A stretch of 64,000 nt of DNA from Pseudomonas fluorescens (GTDB taxonomy: Bacteria > Pseudomonadota > Gammaproteobacteria > Pseudomonadales > Pseudomonadaceae). Numbering within the stretch: position 1 is the stretch's first letter; every line of letters starts with the position of its first letter. Below are positions 24,305 to 33,117 of the stretch, piece by piece. Under the pieces are notes generated by a model that worked only from the letters and a program-made list of their open reading frames with translations, was not told the DNA's origin and did not search any database. The stretch lies in assembly GCF_902498185.1 (NCBI RefSeq), contig NZ_CABVIX010000010.1, positions 62,001 through 126,000 on the forward strand. The letters run 5' to 3'. The translations under genes and the position numbers were made by a program.

Positions 24305-26707
24305 ATGAGGCGTGTCAGCCTGAACAGTTTGTGCACGGGGATACTTGCCCTGATGCTATGGGTAGCCTTGCCGTCCTGGGCTGCCCCCGAGGCTCCCGCG
24401 CAACGACCGGCGGCCGAGCTGCCGGCGCTCGCCGAGGACGCCACGCTGGACCAGTTGAGCGACCGGCTCGATCTCATCCGCCAAGGCGTGACCAGCAACG
24501 CCAACGACGACCTGCTCGCCCAGTTGCGCCAGGGCGCCTTGCAGGTGCAGCGCCAGGCCGATGTGCTGGTCACCGAGCGCACGGCGAACCTGCAGCGGGT
24601 CGATGACCAGCTCAATGTGCTGGGGCCGGTTCTGCCCGACGAGGCCGACAGCATCAAGCGCCAGCGCCAGCAGCTCATGACCGAGAAGAAATCCGTCACC
24701 GCCCAGGTCCAGCAGGCCACCCAGCTGGCCCAGTCGGCCCGCGACCTGGCGGCGCAGATCATCAACCTGCGTCGTGGCCTGTTCAACTCGCAGGTCACCT
24801 CGCGCGCGGCCAGCCCGCTGAGCCCGGCATTCTGGTCCAGCCTGATCCGCCCGACCGCCGACGACCTGGGGCGCTTGCGCGAGCTGCGCGATGAGGCGGT
24901 CGCCGCCGTGGACAGCGCGATCAGTGCAGGAATACGCGGCTTTTTCATCGGCAGCCTGATCGCTGCCATCCTCGTCTGGACGCTGGGACGCCGCCTGCTC
25001 GAACGCTTCCTGGCATGGGCGGTGCTGCGCTGGCTGCCCGAAGGCCGCCTGCGGCGCAGCGCGCTGGCGCTCGGCGTCGGCCTGGCCACGCTGGTCACCA
25101 TCGGCGGTGCCGTCGCGCTGGTGCGCTGGGGGCTGGAAAACAGTGCCGAGCTGGGTACCAATCTCGCGAGCCTGACCAATCAGATCCTCAGCCTGGTGGT
25201 GTTCTGTTCCTTCATTGCCGGGCTGGGACGGGCGATGCTGATGCTGGCGCGCCCGTCCTGGCGCCTGCCGCACATCCCCGACGAAGTCGCCTCTGCCCTG
25301 CACTGGTTCGCCCCGGTGCTGGGTGGGGCCCTGATGCTGCTGCTGACCCAGGAGCGCATCAACAGCGTGATCGCCAGCAGTCTGGCGCTGACCGTGGCCA
25401 CCAACGGGCTCACCGCGCTGGTGGTAGCGCTGATCTACGCCGCCGCGCTGGTGCAGTACCGCCGTGTCCGCCGCCAGCACCAGCTGGAACGCCCGCCTGG
25501 GCTGGCGGGATTGATTCCCTTCGTCATCACCGCCTGGGTCGCGGCCATCCTGCTGACGCTGCTGACCGGCTATCTGACGCTTGCCTACTTCCTGACAGGC
25601 AAACTGTTGTGGATCAGCGTGATCGCGACCTGCACCTACCTGCTGGTGGCAGCCTTCGGTGACCTCTGCGAGACCCTGCTGTCGCCGCGCCAACCGGGCG
25701 GCCTGGCGCTGGCCTCCGCATTGGGCCTGGCGCCGCGCCACCAGGCCCAGGCCAGCACCGTGCTGGCGGGCGTGGGCCGCACGGTGCTGCTGTTCACCGC
25801 AGCCTTGCTGGCTATCCTGCCGACCGGTACCAGCCCGGGCGAACTGCTGCTGAGCCTTGGCGAATGGAACGTCACTGGCTCCAAGACACTGGGCAACCTG
25901 AACATCGTCCCGCAAGACATCCTGGTGGCGCTGGTGCTGCTGGTCGGTGGCCTGTTCGGCCTGCGCGTGCTCAAGCAGTGGCTCAGCGAGCGCTTGTTGC
26001 CAGAGACCGAGATGGACGCAGGCATGCGCGCCTCGCTGGTGACGCTGGTCGGCTACCTGGGCTTCCTGTTCCTGGCGATGCTGGTCATGTCGATCCTGCG
26101 CATCAACCTCACCAGCCTGACCTGGGTGGTCAGCGCCTTGTCGGTGGGTATCGGTTTCGGCCTGCAGGCGATCGTGCAGAACTTCATCTCGGGCCTCATC
26201 CTGCTGACCGAGCGTCCGGTGAAGGTGGGCGACTGGGTGAGCCTGGCCGGTGTCGAAGGCGACATACGCCGGATCAACGTACGCGCCACCGAGATCCAGA
26301 TGTCCGACCGCTCCACGGTGATCGTGCCCAACTCGCAGTTCATCTCGCAGAACGTACGCAACGTGACCATGGGCAACGCCCTTGGCGTGGTCGGCATTAC
26401 CCTGACCTTGCCCCTGGAAACCGATCCTTCGCAGGTGCGCGACCTGCTGCTGGAAGCCTATGGCGAGCACGAGGCGATTCTCGATGCGCCGTCGCCGTCG
26501 GTGAGTTTCAAGGACCTGACCAGCACCGGCCTGGTACTCAGCGCCAGCGGCTACGTCGCCGGTCCGCGAGCGGTATCGGGGGCCCGCAGCGACCTGCTGT
26601 TCACCATTCTCGGACGGTTGCGTGAGCGCGGGATTGCCTTGTCGTCGCCGCAGAGCATGGTGTTGTTGCAAGAGCCGGCAGTGCGGCGGCAGGATAACGC
26701 TTCCTAG
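24305..26707 (+). CDS. Large MscS-type mechanosensitive channel with DUF3772
   Basis: 800 residues from the ATG preceded by GAGGAAAATTCG. A signal peptide (MLWVALPSWA|AP) leads a periplasmic, coiled-coil-prone DUF3772 domain (about residues 35-220). About ten membrane segments follow, then the MscS core: pore helix and beta domain with VGIGFGLQAIVQNFISGLILLTERPVKVGDWV, VRATEIQMSDRSTVIVPNSQFIS and a C-terminal cytoplasmic domain. It releases solutes during osmotic downshock or membrane tension. It belongs to the MscK-like large subgroup, not MscS itself. It converges on the aldehyde dehydrogenase gene. Confidence 0.87.
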   Translation: MRRVSLNSLCTGILALMLWVALPSWAAPEAPAQRPAAELPALAEDATLDQLSDRLDLIRQGVTSNANDDLLAQLRQGALQVQRQADVLVTERTANLQRVDDQLNVLGPVLPDEADSIKRQRQQLMTEKKSVTAQVQQATQLAQSARDLAAQIINLRRGLFNSQVTSRAASPLSPAFWSSLIRPTADDLGRLRELRDEAVAAVDSAISAGIRGFFIGSLIAAILVWTLGRRLLERFLAWAVLRWLPEGRLRRSALALGVGLATLVTIGGAVALVRWGLENSAELGTNLASLTNQILSLVVFCSFIAGLGRAMLMLARPSWRLPHIPDEVASALHWFAPVLGGALMLLLTQERINSVIASSLALTVATNGLTALVVALIYAAALVQYRRVRRQHQLERPPGLAGLIPFVITAWVAAILLTLLTGYLTLAYFLTGKLLWISVIATCTYLLVAAFGDLCETLLSPRQPGGLALASALGLAPRHQAQASTVLAGVGRTVLLFTAALLAILPTGTSPGELLLSLGEWNVTGSKTLGNLNIVPQDILVALVLLVGGLFGLRVLKQWLSERLLPETEMDAGMRASLVTLVGYLGFLFLAMLVMSILRINLTSLTWVVSALSVGIGFGLQAIVQNFISGLILLTERPVKVGDWVSLAGVEGDIRRINVRATEIQMSDRSTVIVPNSQFISQNVRNVTMGNALGVVGITLTLPLETDPSQVRDLLLEAYGEHEAILDAPSPSVSFKDLTSTGLVLSASGYVAGPRAVSGARSDLLFTILGRLRERGIALSSPQSMVLLQEPAVRRQDNAS

Positions 26708-26717
26708 ATCCGGCGTT

Positions 26718-26759
26718 CGGTCCTGTAATGCACAGGTTTTCCCGTCCATTACAGGACCG
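26718..26759. repeat. Perfect 13-bp inverted repeat between convergent genes
   Basis: CGGTCCTGTAATG (26718-26730) and CATTACAGGACCG (26747-26759) with a 16-base loop. It starts 11 bases after the channel stop and ends 23 bases before the opposing aldehyde dehydrogenase stop. There is no T run, so it resembles a bidirectional hairpin more than a classical terminator. Confidence 0.7.
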
Positions 26760-26782
26760 ACCGGGGTCGGCGTCAGGTGTGT

Positions 26783-28213
26783 CTATCCCTCACACCGTGT
26801 CACATGCTTCACTGACTGATACCCCGCCAATCCCCACGGTCCCAGCTCTCGGCCTATGCCGCTGGCTTTGGTGCCGCCCCATGACGTCTCCACGAACACC
26901 GCCTGGATCGAGTTGATCCACACATGCCCGACCTCCAGTGCATCGGCGATGCGCTCTGCCCGCTCGATATCGGCCGAGCACACGGTTGCAACCAGTCCAA
27001 AGCGGCTGTCATTGGCCAGGGCAATCGCTTCAACCTCGGTGGCAAAACGCCGTGAGCAGAGTACCGGGCCGAAGATTTCCTCGGTCCACAGGCGGCTGTC
27101 GGTCGGCACGTCGGCGTACAGCGTGGGGCTCACGAACCAGCCTGGCCGAGACAGGCTGTCGCCGCCAGCAACGCACTTGAGACCTTCTTCCCGGGCAGTG
27201 GCGAAATAGGCCGCAACCTTGAGCCATTGGCCCTGGCTGGTCAGCGGCCCCATGTTCACCTCTTCGGTCAGCGGATTGCCGACCCGCAGGTTCTCGAACG
27301 CCGCCTGCAACCGTGGCAACAGGGCGTCGGCGATGCCGTCCTGGATCAGCAGGCGGGAGGTCGCCGAGCACATCTGCCCAGCGTTCCAGCTGATGCCCGC
27401 GACAATCCACTCGACCGCCTGATCCACGTCGCAGTCATCGAACACGATGATCGCGGATTTACCGCCCAGCTCAAGGGTGACGGGCCGGCACTGGCTTGCA
27501 GCGCTGCGCATCACTTGGGTGCCGACGGTGTTGCTTCCGGTGAACGAGAGCTTGTCCAGGCCATTGTGGCTGCTGAGCGCCGCGCCGGTCTCGGCCTTGC
27601 CATTGACGATGTTCAACACGCCGGCGGGCAGGCCCACTGCGTCGGCGATCTGGCCGTACGCCAGTTCGGCCAATGGGGTGATCTCGGACGGCTTGAGTAC
27701 CACGGTGCACCCGGCTGCCATGGCCGGAGCCAGCTTCCAGGCGCTGGTCACCAGCGGGAAGTTCCACGGTACGATCAGGCCCACGACGCCGACGGGTTCC
27801 AGGCGGGTACGGGCCTTGAACCCGTCCGCGGCCAGCGCCACCTGAGTATTCTTGCCAGGCAACTGCTCAGCCAGTTCGGCGTAGTACACGAAGGTGGCGA
27901 TGGCATCGTCCAGATCCACCTCTGCCTCATGCCGTGGCTTGCCGTTGTTGCGCATCTGCAAGCTTATCAACGTCTCGCGGCGCTGACCCAGTTGCTCGGC
28001 GAAACCCCGCAGGTAACCCGCGCGCTCGCTGGCGCTGTGGCTTTTCCAGTCCGGCAGCGCGTGGCGCGCGGCCGCGACAGCTTGGTCGACCTGCTCGAGG
28101 CTGGCGGCGCGCAGCTCGTCGAATGGCTCGCCCAGGGCAGGATCAAGCACGGTGATGCAGTCGGTGCCAGCGCCTTCGACCCAGTGGCCGTCGATGTAGT
28201 GCGATGAAGTCAT
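26783..28213 (-). CDS. NAD-dependent aldehyde dehydrogenase (betaine-aldehyde-dehydrogenase-like)
   Basis: 476 residues, a complete aldehyde dehydrogenase. The N-terminus IDGHWVEGAG, the NAD-site segment GLIVPWNFPLV, FTGSNTVGTQ, the catalytic glutamate in TLELGGKS, the catalytic cysteine in GQMCSATSRLL and EEIFGPVL are all present. The C-terminus WGGTKASGIGRELG is of the betaine/aminoaldehyde dehydrogenase type. The substrate is probably a small polar aldehyde released from whatever the neighbouring NCS1 permease imports. It lies 21 bp after the permease gene and is last in the cluster. Confidence 0.88.
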   Translation of the reverse strand: MTSSHYIDGHWVEGAGTDCITVLDPALGEPFDELRAASLEQVDQAVAAARHALPDWKSHSASERAGYLRGFAEQLGQRRETLISLQMRNNGKPRHEAEVDLDDAIATFVYYAELAEQLPGKNTQVALAADGFKARTRLEPVGVVGLIVPWNFPLVTSAWKLAPAMAAGCTVVLKPSEITPLAELAYGQIADAVGLPAGVLNIVNGKAETGAALSSHNGLDKLSFTGSNTVGTQVMRSAASQCRPVTLELGGKSAIIVFDDCDVDQAVEWIVAGISWNAGQMCSATSRLLIQDGIADALLPRLQAAFENLRVGNPLTEEVNMGPLTSQGQWLKVAAYFATAREEGLKCVAGGDSLSRPGWFVSPTLYADVPTDSRLWTEEIFGPVLCSRRFATEVEAIALANDSRFGLVATVCSADIERAERIADALEVGHVWINSIQAVFVETSWGGTKASGIGRELGPWGLAGYQSVKHVTRCEG

Positions 28214-28234
28214 GGTCAGGTTCCAGTCGGCAAG

Positions 28235-29734
28235 TCAGGCGATTCCGGCGGTGCCCACAGGGGCGCACGCAGTGCTTTTCGAGCGCACCCAGCGCGAGCC
28301 ATTGGGGCCGTACACCGCTGTGGGTTCGGGAAAGAGGTTGAGCAGTGCCAGGTACAGCACGCTGGCCATGCCCAAGGTGACCGGCAGGCTGATGTCGATG
28401 CCGCCAGCCATCTCGCCCAGGGGGCCGACGAACTGGCCCGGCAGGTTTACGAAGCACAGGCCAAGCGCCGCGCTGGGAATCCAGGCGCCCATGCCACGCC
28501 AGTTCCAGCCGTGCTGGAACCAGTAGCGGCCACCCTGCTGGCCGCGGGTGAACACCTGCAGGTCATCGGCATGATAAAAACCGCGGCGGGTGATCAGGCC
28601 GAGGATCATGATCATCATCCAGGGGCTGGTGCAGGTGATGATGAGCACGGCGAAAGTCGACACGCTCTGCACCAGGTTGAAGGTGAAGCGGCCGATGAAG
28701 ATGAAGGCAATCGCCGCCACGCCGATCAGCACAGTGGCTGCGGCACGGCTCAGCACGCGTGGGAACACGCTGGACATGTCCAGCCCGGTGCCATAAAGCG
28801 CCGTGGTGCCGGTGGACATGCCGCCGATCACCGCGATCAGGCACACCGGCAGGAAGAACCAGGCCGGTGAAATGGCCAGCAGGCCGCCAACGTAGTTGTT
28901 GGTCTCGATATATTGCGGCGCCTGGGATGCCACCAGCGTGGCGGTACACAGGCCGAAGCAGAACGGGATCAGCGTACCCGCCTGGGACGCGACCACCGCC
29001 AGCATGATGCGCGACTTGGCGGTGTGCCGTGGAATGTAGCGGGACCAGTCACCCAGAAACGCCCCGAACGACACCGGGTTGCTCATGGCCAGGATCGCCG
29101 AGCCGACGAACGCCGCCCAGAAGCCCGGCTGGCCCAGGCTCACGCTGCCGGCATAGCCAGCATCGAAAGGCCCCGCGAAGGCGGCGATGCCCAGCAGGAA
29201 CAGCAGGCTCGACGCCCAGACCGCGATCTTGTTGACCCAGAGCATGAAGCGAAAGCCATAGATGCAGACGACCAGCACCAGCACCGCGAACAGCCCATAG
29301 GCCAGGCCCAGCGTCAGGTCGGTTTCCGGCAGACCGGCGAGCCGCTTGGCGCCGCCGACCAGCGCATCACCGGAACTCCACACCGACAGCGAGAAGAACG
29401 CCACCGCCGTCAGCAACGACAGGAACGAGCCGACGATGCGCCCGTGCACCCCGAAGTGCGCCCCGGAAGACACCGCATTGTTGGTGCCGTTGAGCGCACC
29501 GAACAGCCCCATCGGCGCGAGAATAAGGGCACCGACGGCAACCCCGAGGATGATCGCCCACAGGCCCGCCTCGAAAGACAGTCCGAACAGTACCGGGAAA
29601 CTGCCTAGCACCGCGGTGGCGAAGGTATTGGCGCCGCCGAAGATCAGGCGGAACAGGTCGGTGGGCGAGGCGTCCCGTTGGTGGTCGGGAATCTGCTCCA
29701 CACCATTGGTTTCGATACCAGTCGATTGGCTCAT
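28235..29734 (-). CDS. NCS1 family nucleobase/vitamin permease
   Basis: 499 residues with about 12 membrane segments. It fits the NCS1 (cytosine/purine/thiamine/hydantoin) family: an N-terminal cytoplasmic stretch, LIFGGANTFATAVLGSFP, ALNGTNNAVSSGAHFGV, and NPVSFGAFLGDWSRYIP, a family signature. The substrate cannot be read off the sequence; NCS1 members carry cytosine, allantoin, hydantoins, thiamine or B6 vitamers. GGAG lies upstream of the ATG. It is followed closely by the aldehyde dehydrogenase, which presumably acts on a breakdown product. Confidence 0.85.
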   Translation of the reverse strand: MSQSTGIETNGVEQIPDHQRDASPTDLFRLIFGGANTFATAVLGSFPVLFGLSFEAGLWAIILGVAVGALILAPMGLFGALNGTNNAVSSGAHFGVHGRIVGSFLSLLTAVAFFSLSVWSSGDALVGGAKRLAGLPETDLTLGLAYGLFAVLVLVVCIYGFRFMLWVNKIAVWASSLLFLLGIAAFAGPFDAGYAGSVSLGQPGFWAAFVGSAILAMSNPVSFGAFLGDWSRYIPRHTAKSRIMLAVVASQAGTLIPFCFGLCTATLVASQAPQYIETNNYVGGLLAISPAWFFLPVCLIAVIGGMSTGTTALYGTGLDMSSVFPRVLSRAAATVLIGVAAIAFIFIGRFTFNLVQSVSTFAVLIITCTSPWMMIMILGLITRRGFYHADDLQVFTRGQQGGRYWFQHGWNWRGMGAWIPSAALGLCFVNLPGQFVGPLGEMAGGIDISLPVTLGMASVLYLALLNLFPEPTAVYGPNGSRWVRSKSTACAPVGTAGIA

Positions 29735-29825
29735 CGTAAGGCTCCAGCGCTATTGTTGTAGGCGAGCGCAGTAGCGCAGGCCCTTTTTATGGGTGCGATG
29801 GCAGGGCGGCAAGGCCGCGGAAAAG

Positions 29826-30221
29826 TCAGGCCGCAGAGGCGACCGAAAGATGCTCGTGGCACGCCAGCCAGCGTTCATCGTGCAGCCGGAAGACAATCGT
29901 CTCGCGCTCCTGCAACCGGTGCTCGGCGCCGCCTTGGCGGATATGGGTCGCCACATCGTGCATGAAGACCGCCACCTCGCCCTGCAGGCTCACGCAGGCG
30001 TTGCTCGACTGGCAGCCGAGCACGGCAAAGCCCTCGTCCTGCCACTGCTGCCAGAGCGCCTGGTAGGCACGGCGCGAGAGCAGCGGTTGCGGCAAGGTAT
30101 GGAAAAGGAAGCTGGCGTCCTCGCTGAAACAGTCGAAGTAGCGCGCGGTGTCATTGCTGGCGAAGGCCTCCACGAGGTCGGCGGCGGCTTGCCGAACCTG
30201 GGCTTGGCGGATCTGGTCCAT
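29826..30221 (-). CDS. NTF2-like / SnoaL-fold small protein
   Basis: 131 residues from the ATG (MDQIRQAQVRQAAADLVEAF); an upstream in-frame start adds an implausible R/T-rich stretch. It has the cone-shaped NTF2-like pattern: an N-terminal helix, DTARYFDCFSEDASFLFHT, then strands ending RETIVFRLHDERWLACHEHLSV. Such proteins are small enzymes or ligand binders, for example of the SgcJ/DUF4440 kind, so no reaction is assigned. It lies between the MocR regulator and the permease, all on the same strand, and probably belongs to the same pathway. Confidence 0.75.
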   Translation of the reverse strand: MDQIRQAQVRQAAADLVEAFASNDTARYFDCFSEDASFLFHTLPQPLLSRRAYQALWQQWQDEGFAVLGCQSSNACVSLQGEVAVFMHDVATHIRQGGAEHRLQERETIVFRLHDERWLACHEHLSVASAA

Positions 30222-30363
30222 GGGGCTCACGTTTTTTGTGATTGTCGTGGGCCGATTCTGGAGAGCGGCGCGCGTTGAACAAATCGCTGGGCGCAAATAA
30301 TCAGTTCAGGAATTCGTGAACATTTCGTGCCAGCTGCCCGAAGAGTGGCGACAAGGCGCGGGC

Positions 30364-31704
30364 TCAGACCGCGAAGTACGCTGCCACCGCCGGGGTGAAG
30401 TGCGTGCAGTTGATGCGCGCGTAGCGCCGGTAGTCGCGCGTCACCGAGAACGCCGAGCCTGGCATCAGCAGGATCTTCTGCCGCGCCAGCGTGCCGATCA
30501 GGTCGCCCAGGTCGGCAAGGTCCGGGTGATGGGCCCAGAGGAACATGCCGCCCTCGGGGGCGATCTCGAACTGCCAGCCGCGGTTGAGCAGGGCGCGCTG
30601 GGTCAGTGCCTGCTGGGTGACGAGCTTGTGCTGGATCTGCTTCATGTGTCCGGCATAGGTGCCGTCGACCAGGATGGTATTGACGAAGCGCTCGCAGAAC
30701 GCCGGCACTGCCACGCACGTAAACAGCTTCAGGCGGGTCAGCGGCTCGATCAGTTCCTGCGCGCAGGCGATGTAGCCCACCCGCAGCGAGGCCGACAGGC
30801 ATTTCGAGAAACTACCGATGTAGATCACTCGCTGCAGGTTGTCCAGCTCGGCGAAGGTCTGGCGCACGGCCGGGCTGAAGTCGCCGTAGACATCGTCCTC
30901 GACCACATGAAAATCGTGCTCCATCGCCAGACGCAGTACCTGGAAGGCATTGTGCGGGGTGATGTTGCTCCCGGTCGGGTTGTGGAAGGTGCTGTTGCAG
31001 AAGAACGCCTTGACCCTGTGCCTCGCCAGGTGGCTTTGCATTTCGCCGATGTCGGGACCGTTCTCGGTCCGGGGAATGCCCACCACATGCCCGCCCGCCA
31101 ACTGGATCAGCTTGACCAGGTTGCCGTTGCCCGGCTCGTCGACGAATACATGATCGCCTGGCTGGACCAGCAACCGGGCAACCAGGTCCATGCCTTGGGT
31201 CGCGCCAAGGGTGGTGATGATCTGGCTGGGCGCGACGTCGATGCGCGTGCTCCGCTGCATGTGCAGCGAGAGCTGTTTGCGCAGGGGCAGGTAGCCGGAG
31301 ATTTCGCCGTATTCGGCCAATGAGCTTTGCTCCAGGCGCGCCGTGCGGCGGATCGCCTTGGCCAGCAGCTCGGTATCGCGCCATGCCGGCGGCAGCCAGC
31401 CGCAGCCAAGCTTGGTATAGTCCGGGCCCGCCTGCAGCAGCTTGAACAGCGGTTCGCCGGCCATGCTGTCGGGCTCTGGTGCAACGGCGGTTTTGCCTGC
31501 ACGGCCCGCCACGAAATAGCCCCGTCCGGGGGATGCTTCCAGCATGCCTTCACTGACCAGGCGCGCGCAGGCCGTGACGATCGAGTGGTAGCTGGCACCT
31601 GTCGTCGAGACCAGCTTCCTGATCGAAGGCAGGCGCTGTCCGGCAGACCATTCACCGTCCTTCAAGCGTTGTTTCAACACGAGGTAGAAAGCGTCTGCGC
31701 TCAT
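30364..31704 (-). CDS. MocR-type (GntR/aminotransferase) regulator
   Basis: 446 residues from the ATG MSADAFYLVLKQRL; an open frame extends further upstream but without family resemblance. The N-terminal GntR winged helix (QRLPSIRKLVSTTGASYHSIVTACARLV, about 20-50) is linked to an aminotransferase fold I domain. The PLP lysine is in GSFSKCLSASLRVGYI, and TLGATQGMDLVARLL and FHNPTGSNITPHN are typical. MocR proteins sense amines, aminoacids or vitamin B6 compounds through PLP chemistry. It precedes the NTF2-like, permease and dehydrogenase genes and is divergent from an MFS gene 121 bp away, so it may control both sides. Confidence 0.88.
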   Translation of the reverse strand: MSADAFYLVLKQRLKDGEWSAGQRLPSIRKLVSTTGASYHSIVTACARLVSEGMLEASPGRGYFVAGRAGKTAVAPEPDSMAGEPLFKLLQAGPDYTKLGCGWLPPAWRDTELLAKAIRRTARLEQSSLAEYGEISGYLPLRKQLSLHMQRSTRIDVAPSQIITTLGATQGMDLVARLLVQPGDHVFVDEPGNGNLVKLIQLAGGHVVGIPRTENGPDIGEMQSHLARHRVKAFFCNSTFHNPTGSNITPHNAFQVLRLAMEHDFHVVEDDVYGDFSPAVRQTFAELDNLQRVIYIGSFSKCLSASLRVGYIACAQELIEPLTRLKLFTCVAVPAFCERFVNTILVDGTYAGHMKQIQHKLVTQQALTQRALLNRGWQFEIAPEGGMFLWAHHPDLADLGDLIGTLARQKILLMPGSAFSVTRDYRRYARINCTHFTPAVAAYFAV

Positions 31705-31825
31705 GGGGGGACCACTGAACCGATAGGAAAAACAGCCTAACAGTACGTGGCAAATACTGTCGACTGTGTGCCTGCAAGGGCTTGGCAGGTGCAAACATGC
31801 GGCTATCCACTGCACGGGCAACGCC

Positions 31826-33028
31826 ATGAACAGCACGCTTCCTCGCCGCACTTACCTGTATTTCACCGCGCAATCCATCAACCTCACCACTGCCGTGATG
31901 TCGGTGACCATGGCCGCGATCGTCGGCGCGGCGCTGGCGCCGTCGGCCAGCCTGGCGACGGTGCCGTATGGGTTCCAGTTCCTGTTCGTGATGCTGGCGA
32001 CCTCTCCGGCGTCCTGGCTCATGGCCCGGATCGGCCGCAAGAAAGCGTTCATGCTCGGCGCTGCGCCCTTGCTGGTAGCCGGGGTGAGCGGCTTCTGGGC
32101 AGTTGAGCAGCACAGCTTTGCCGGACTGGTGGCGAGCCACGCGGCCCTGGGCATCTACATTGCCTTCGCCAACTTCAACCGCTTCGCGGCCACCGACCGC
32201 CTCGACCCGAAACTCAAGCCCAAGGCGATCTCGTTGGTAGTCGCCGGTGGACTGATCGCCGCAGTGGCCGGACCGACGCTGACCGAATGGCTCAGAGTGT
32301 CCGACGGCCATGCCATGTTTTCCCTGTGCTACGCCGCCTTTGTCGCGCTGGCCGGGCTGTCATGGCTGGTGGCTGCCTGCCTGCCCGCTGATCCAGGAGC
32401 AGGCGGCAGCAAGCCGGCCACGGCAGGCAAGGCACCCTCGACGGCCATGTCCCCCGTGATGATCCTGGCCATGGCCATCGCCGCCGTCAGCTATGGGGTC
32501 ATGAACCTGCTGATGATCCAGGCATCACTGCACATGGGGCATCGACACGAGGATTTCTCCGACGTGCGCCTGGCTATCCAATGGCATGTCATTGCCATGT
32601 TCGCTCCCTCGTTCTTCACCGGCGCGATCATCACCAGGCTCGGCATCAAGACGACGCTGTGCGCAGGCCTGCTCATGCTCGCCGCCTGTGCGGGCATCAA
32701 CATGGGCTGGCACGGCTACGCGATGATGAGCCTGTCGCTGATCGTGCTCGGGCTGGGCTGGAACCTCACCTATGTGGGCGGCGCGGCGCTGCTGGCCCAG
32801 GTGCTGGAAGGCAACCCCGAGCCCTTCAGGATGCAAGGCAGGAATGACCTGGCGATCGCCGTGTGCGCGACGGTCGGGGCCTTTACCCCTTCGTTGCTGC
32901 TGAGCAGCGTGGGGTGGGTGGGGAGCAATGGGTTGTGCGTGCTGCTGGTGGGGGGGCTGCTGGTCGCGACCTGTCTAGTGCTACGGCCGATCTCGCGATC
33001 GGCTCGTTTGGCTGATCCCGGTCATTAA
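31826..33028 (+). CDS. MFS transporter divergent from the MocR gene
   Basis: 400 residues with about 12 membrane segments, starting MNSTLPRRTYLYFTAQSINL. A short MFS signature between helices 2 and 3 is MARIGRKKAFMLGA. Helix 4-5 has NFNRFAATDRLDPKLKPKAISLVVAGG, and the second half contains LIVLGLGWNLTYVGGAALLA. Substrate unknown. The divergent arrangement with the MocR regulator makes coregulation likely. No strong ribosome binding site precedes the ATG; an upstream frame exists but lacks MFS character. It is followed by a terminator shared with ychF. Confidence 0.82.
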   Translation: MNSTLPRRTYLYFTAQSINLTTAVMSVTMAAIVGAALAPSASLATVPYGFQFLFVMLATSPASWLMARIGRKKAFMLGAAPLLVAGVSGFWAVEQHSFAGLVASHAALGIYIAFANFNRFAATDRLDPKLKPKAISLVVAGGLIAAVAGPTLTEWLRVSDGHAMFSLCYAAFVALAGLSWLVAACLPADPGAGGSKPATAGKAPSTAMSPVMILAMAIAAVSYGVMNLLMIQASLHMGHRHEDFSDVRLAIQWHVIAMFAPSFFTGAIITRLGIKTTLCAGLLMLAACAGINMGWHGYAMMSLSLIVLGLGWNLTYVGGAALLAQVLEGNPEPFRMQGRNDLAIAVCATVGAFTPSLLLSSVGWVGSNGLCVLLVGGLLVATCLVLRPISRSARLADPGH

Positions 33029-33060
33029 GCTAATTGCGACCGCTTCGCAGCTCTGTACGC

Positions 33061-33088
33061 AAAAGACCGCGGCAAGCCGCGGTCTTTT
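33061..33088. terminator. Bidirectional intrinsic terminator
   Basis: AAAAGACCGCGGC, two A, then GCCGCGGTCTTTT: a 13-bp perfect stem between the convergent MFS and ychF genes, with A/T tracts on both sides. Confidence 0.9.
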
Positions 33089-33117
33089 GATGAAGCTGTC
33101 TTGCGTCAGCGTCAGCG

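Noticed and set aside
24356-26749. 797-residue minus-strand frame opposite the MscS channel gene
   Set aside because: Q- and R-rich composition with no domain; it mirrors a well-supported membrane protein gene.
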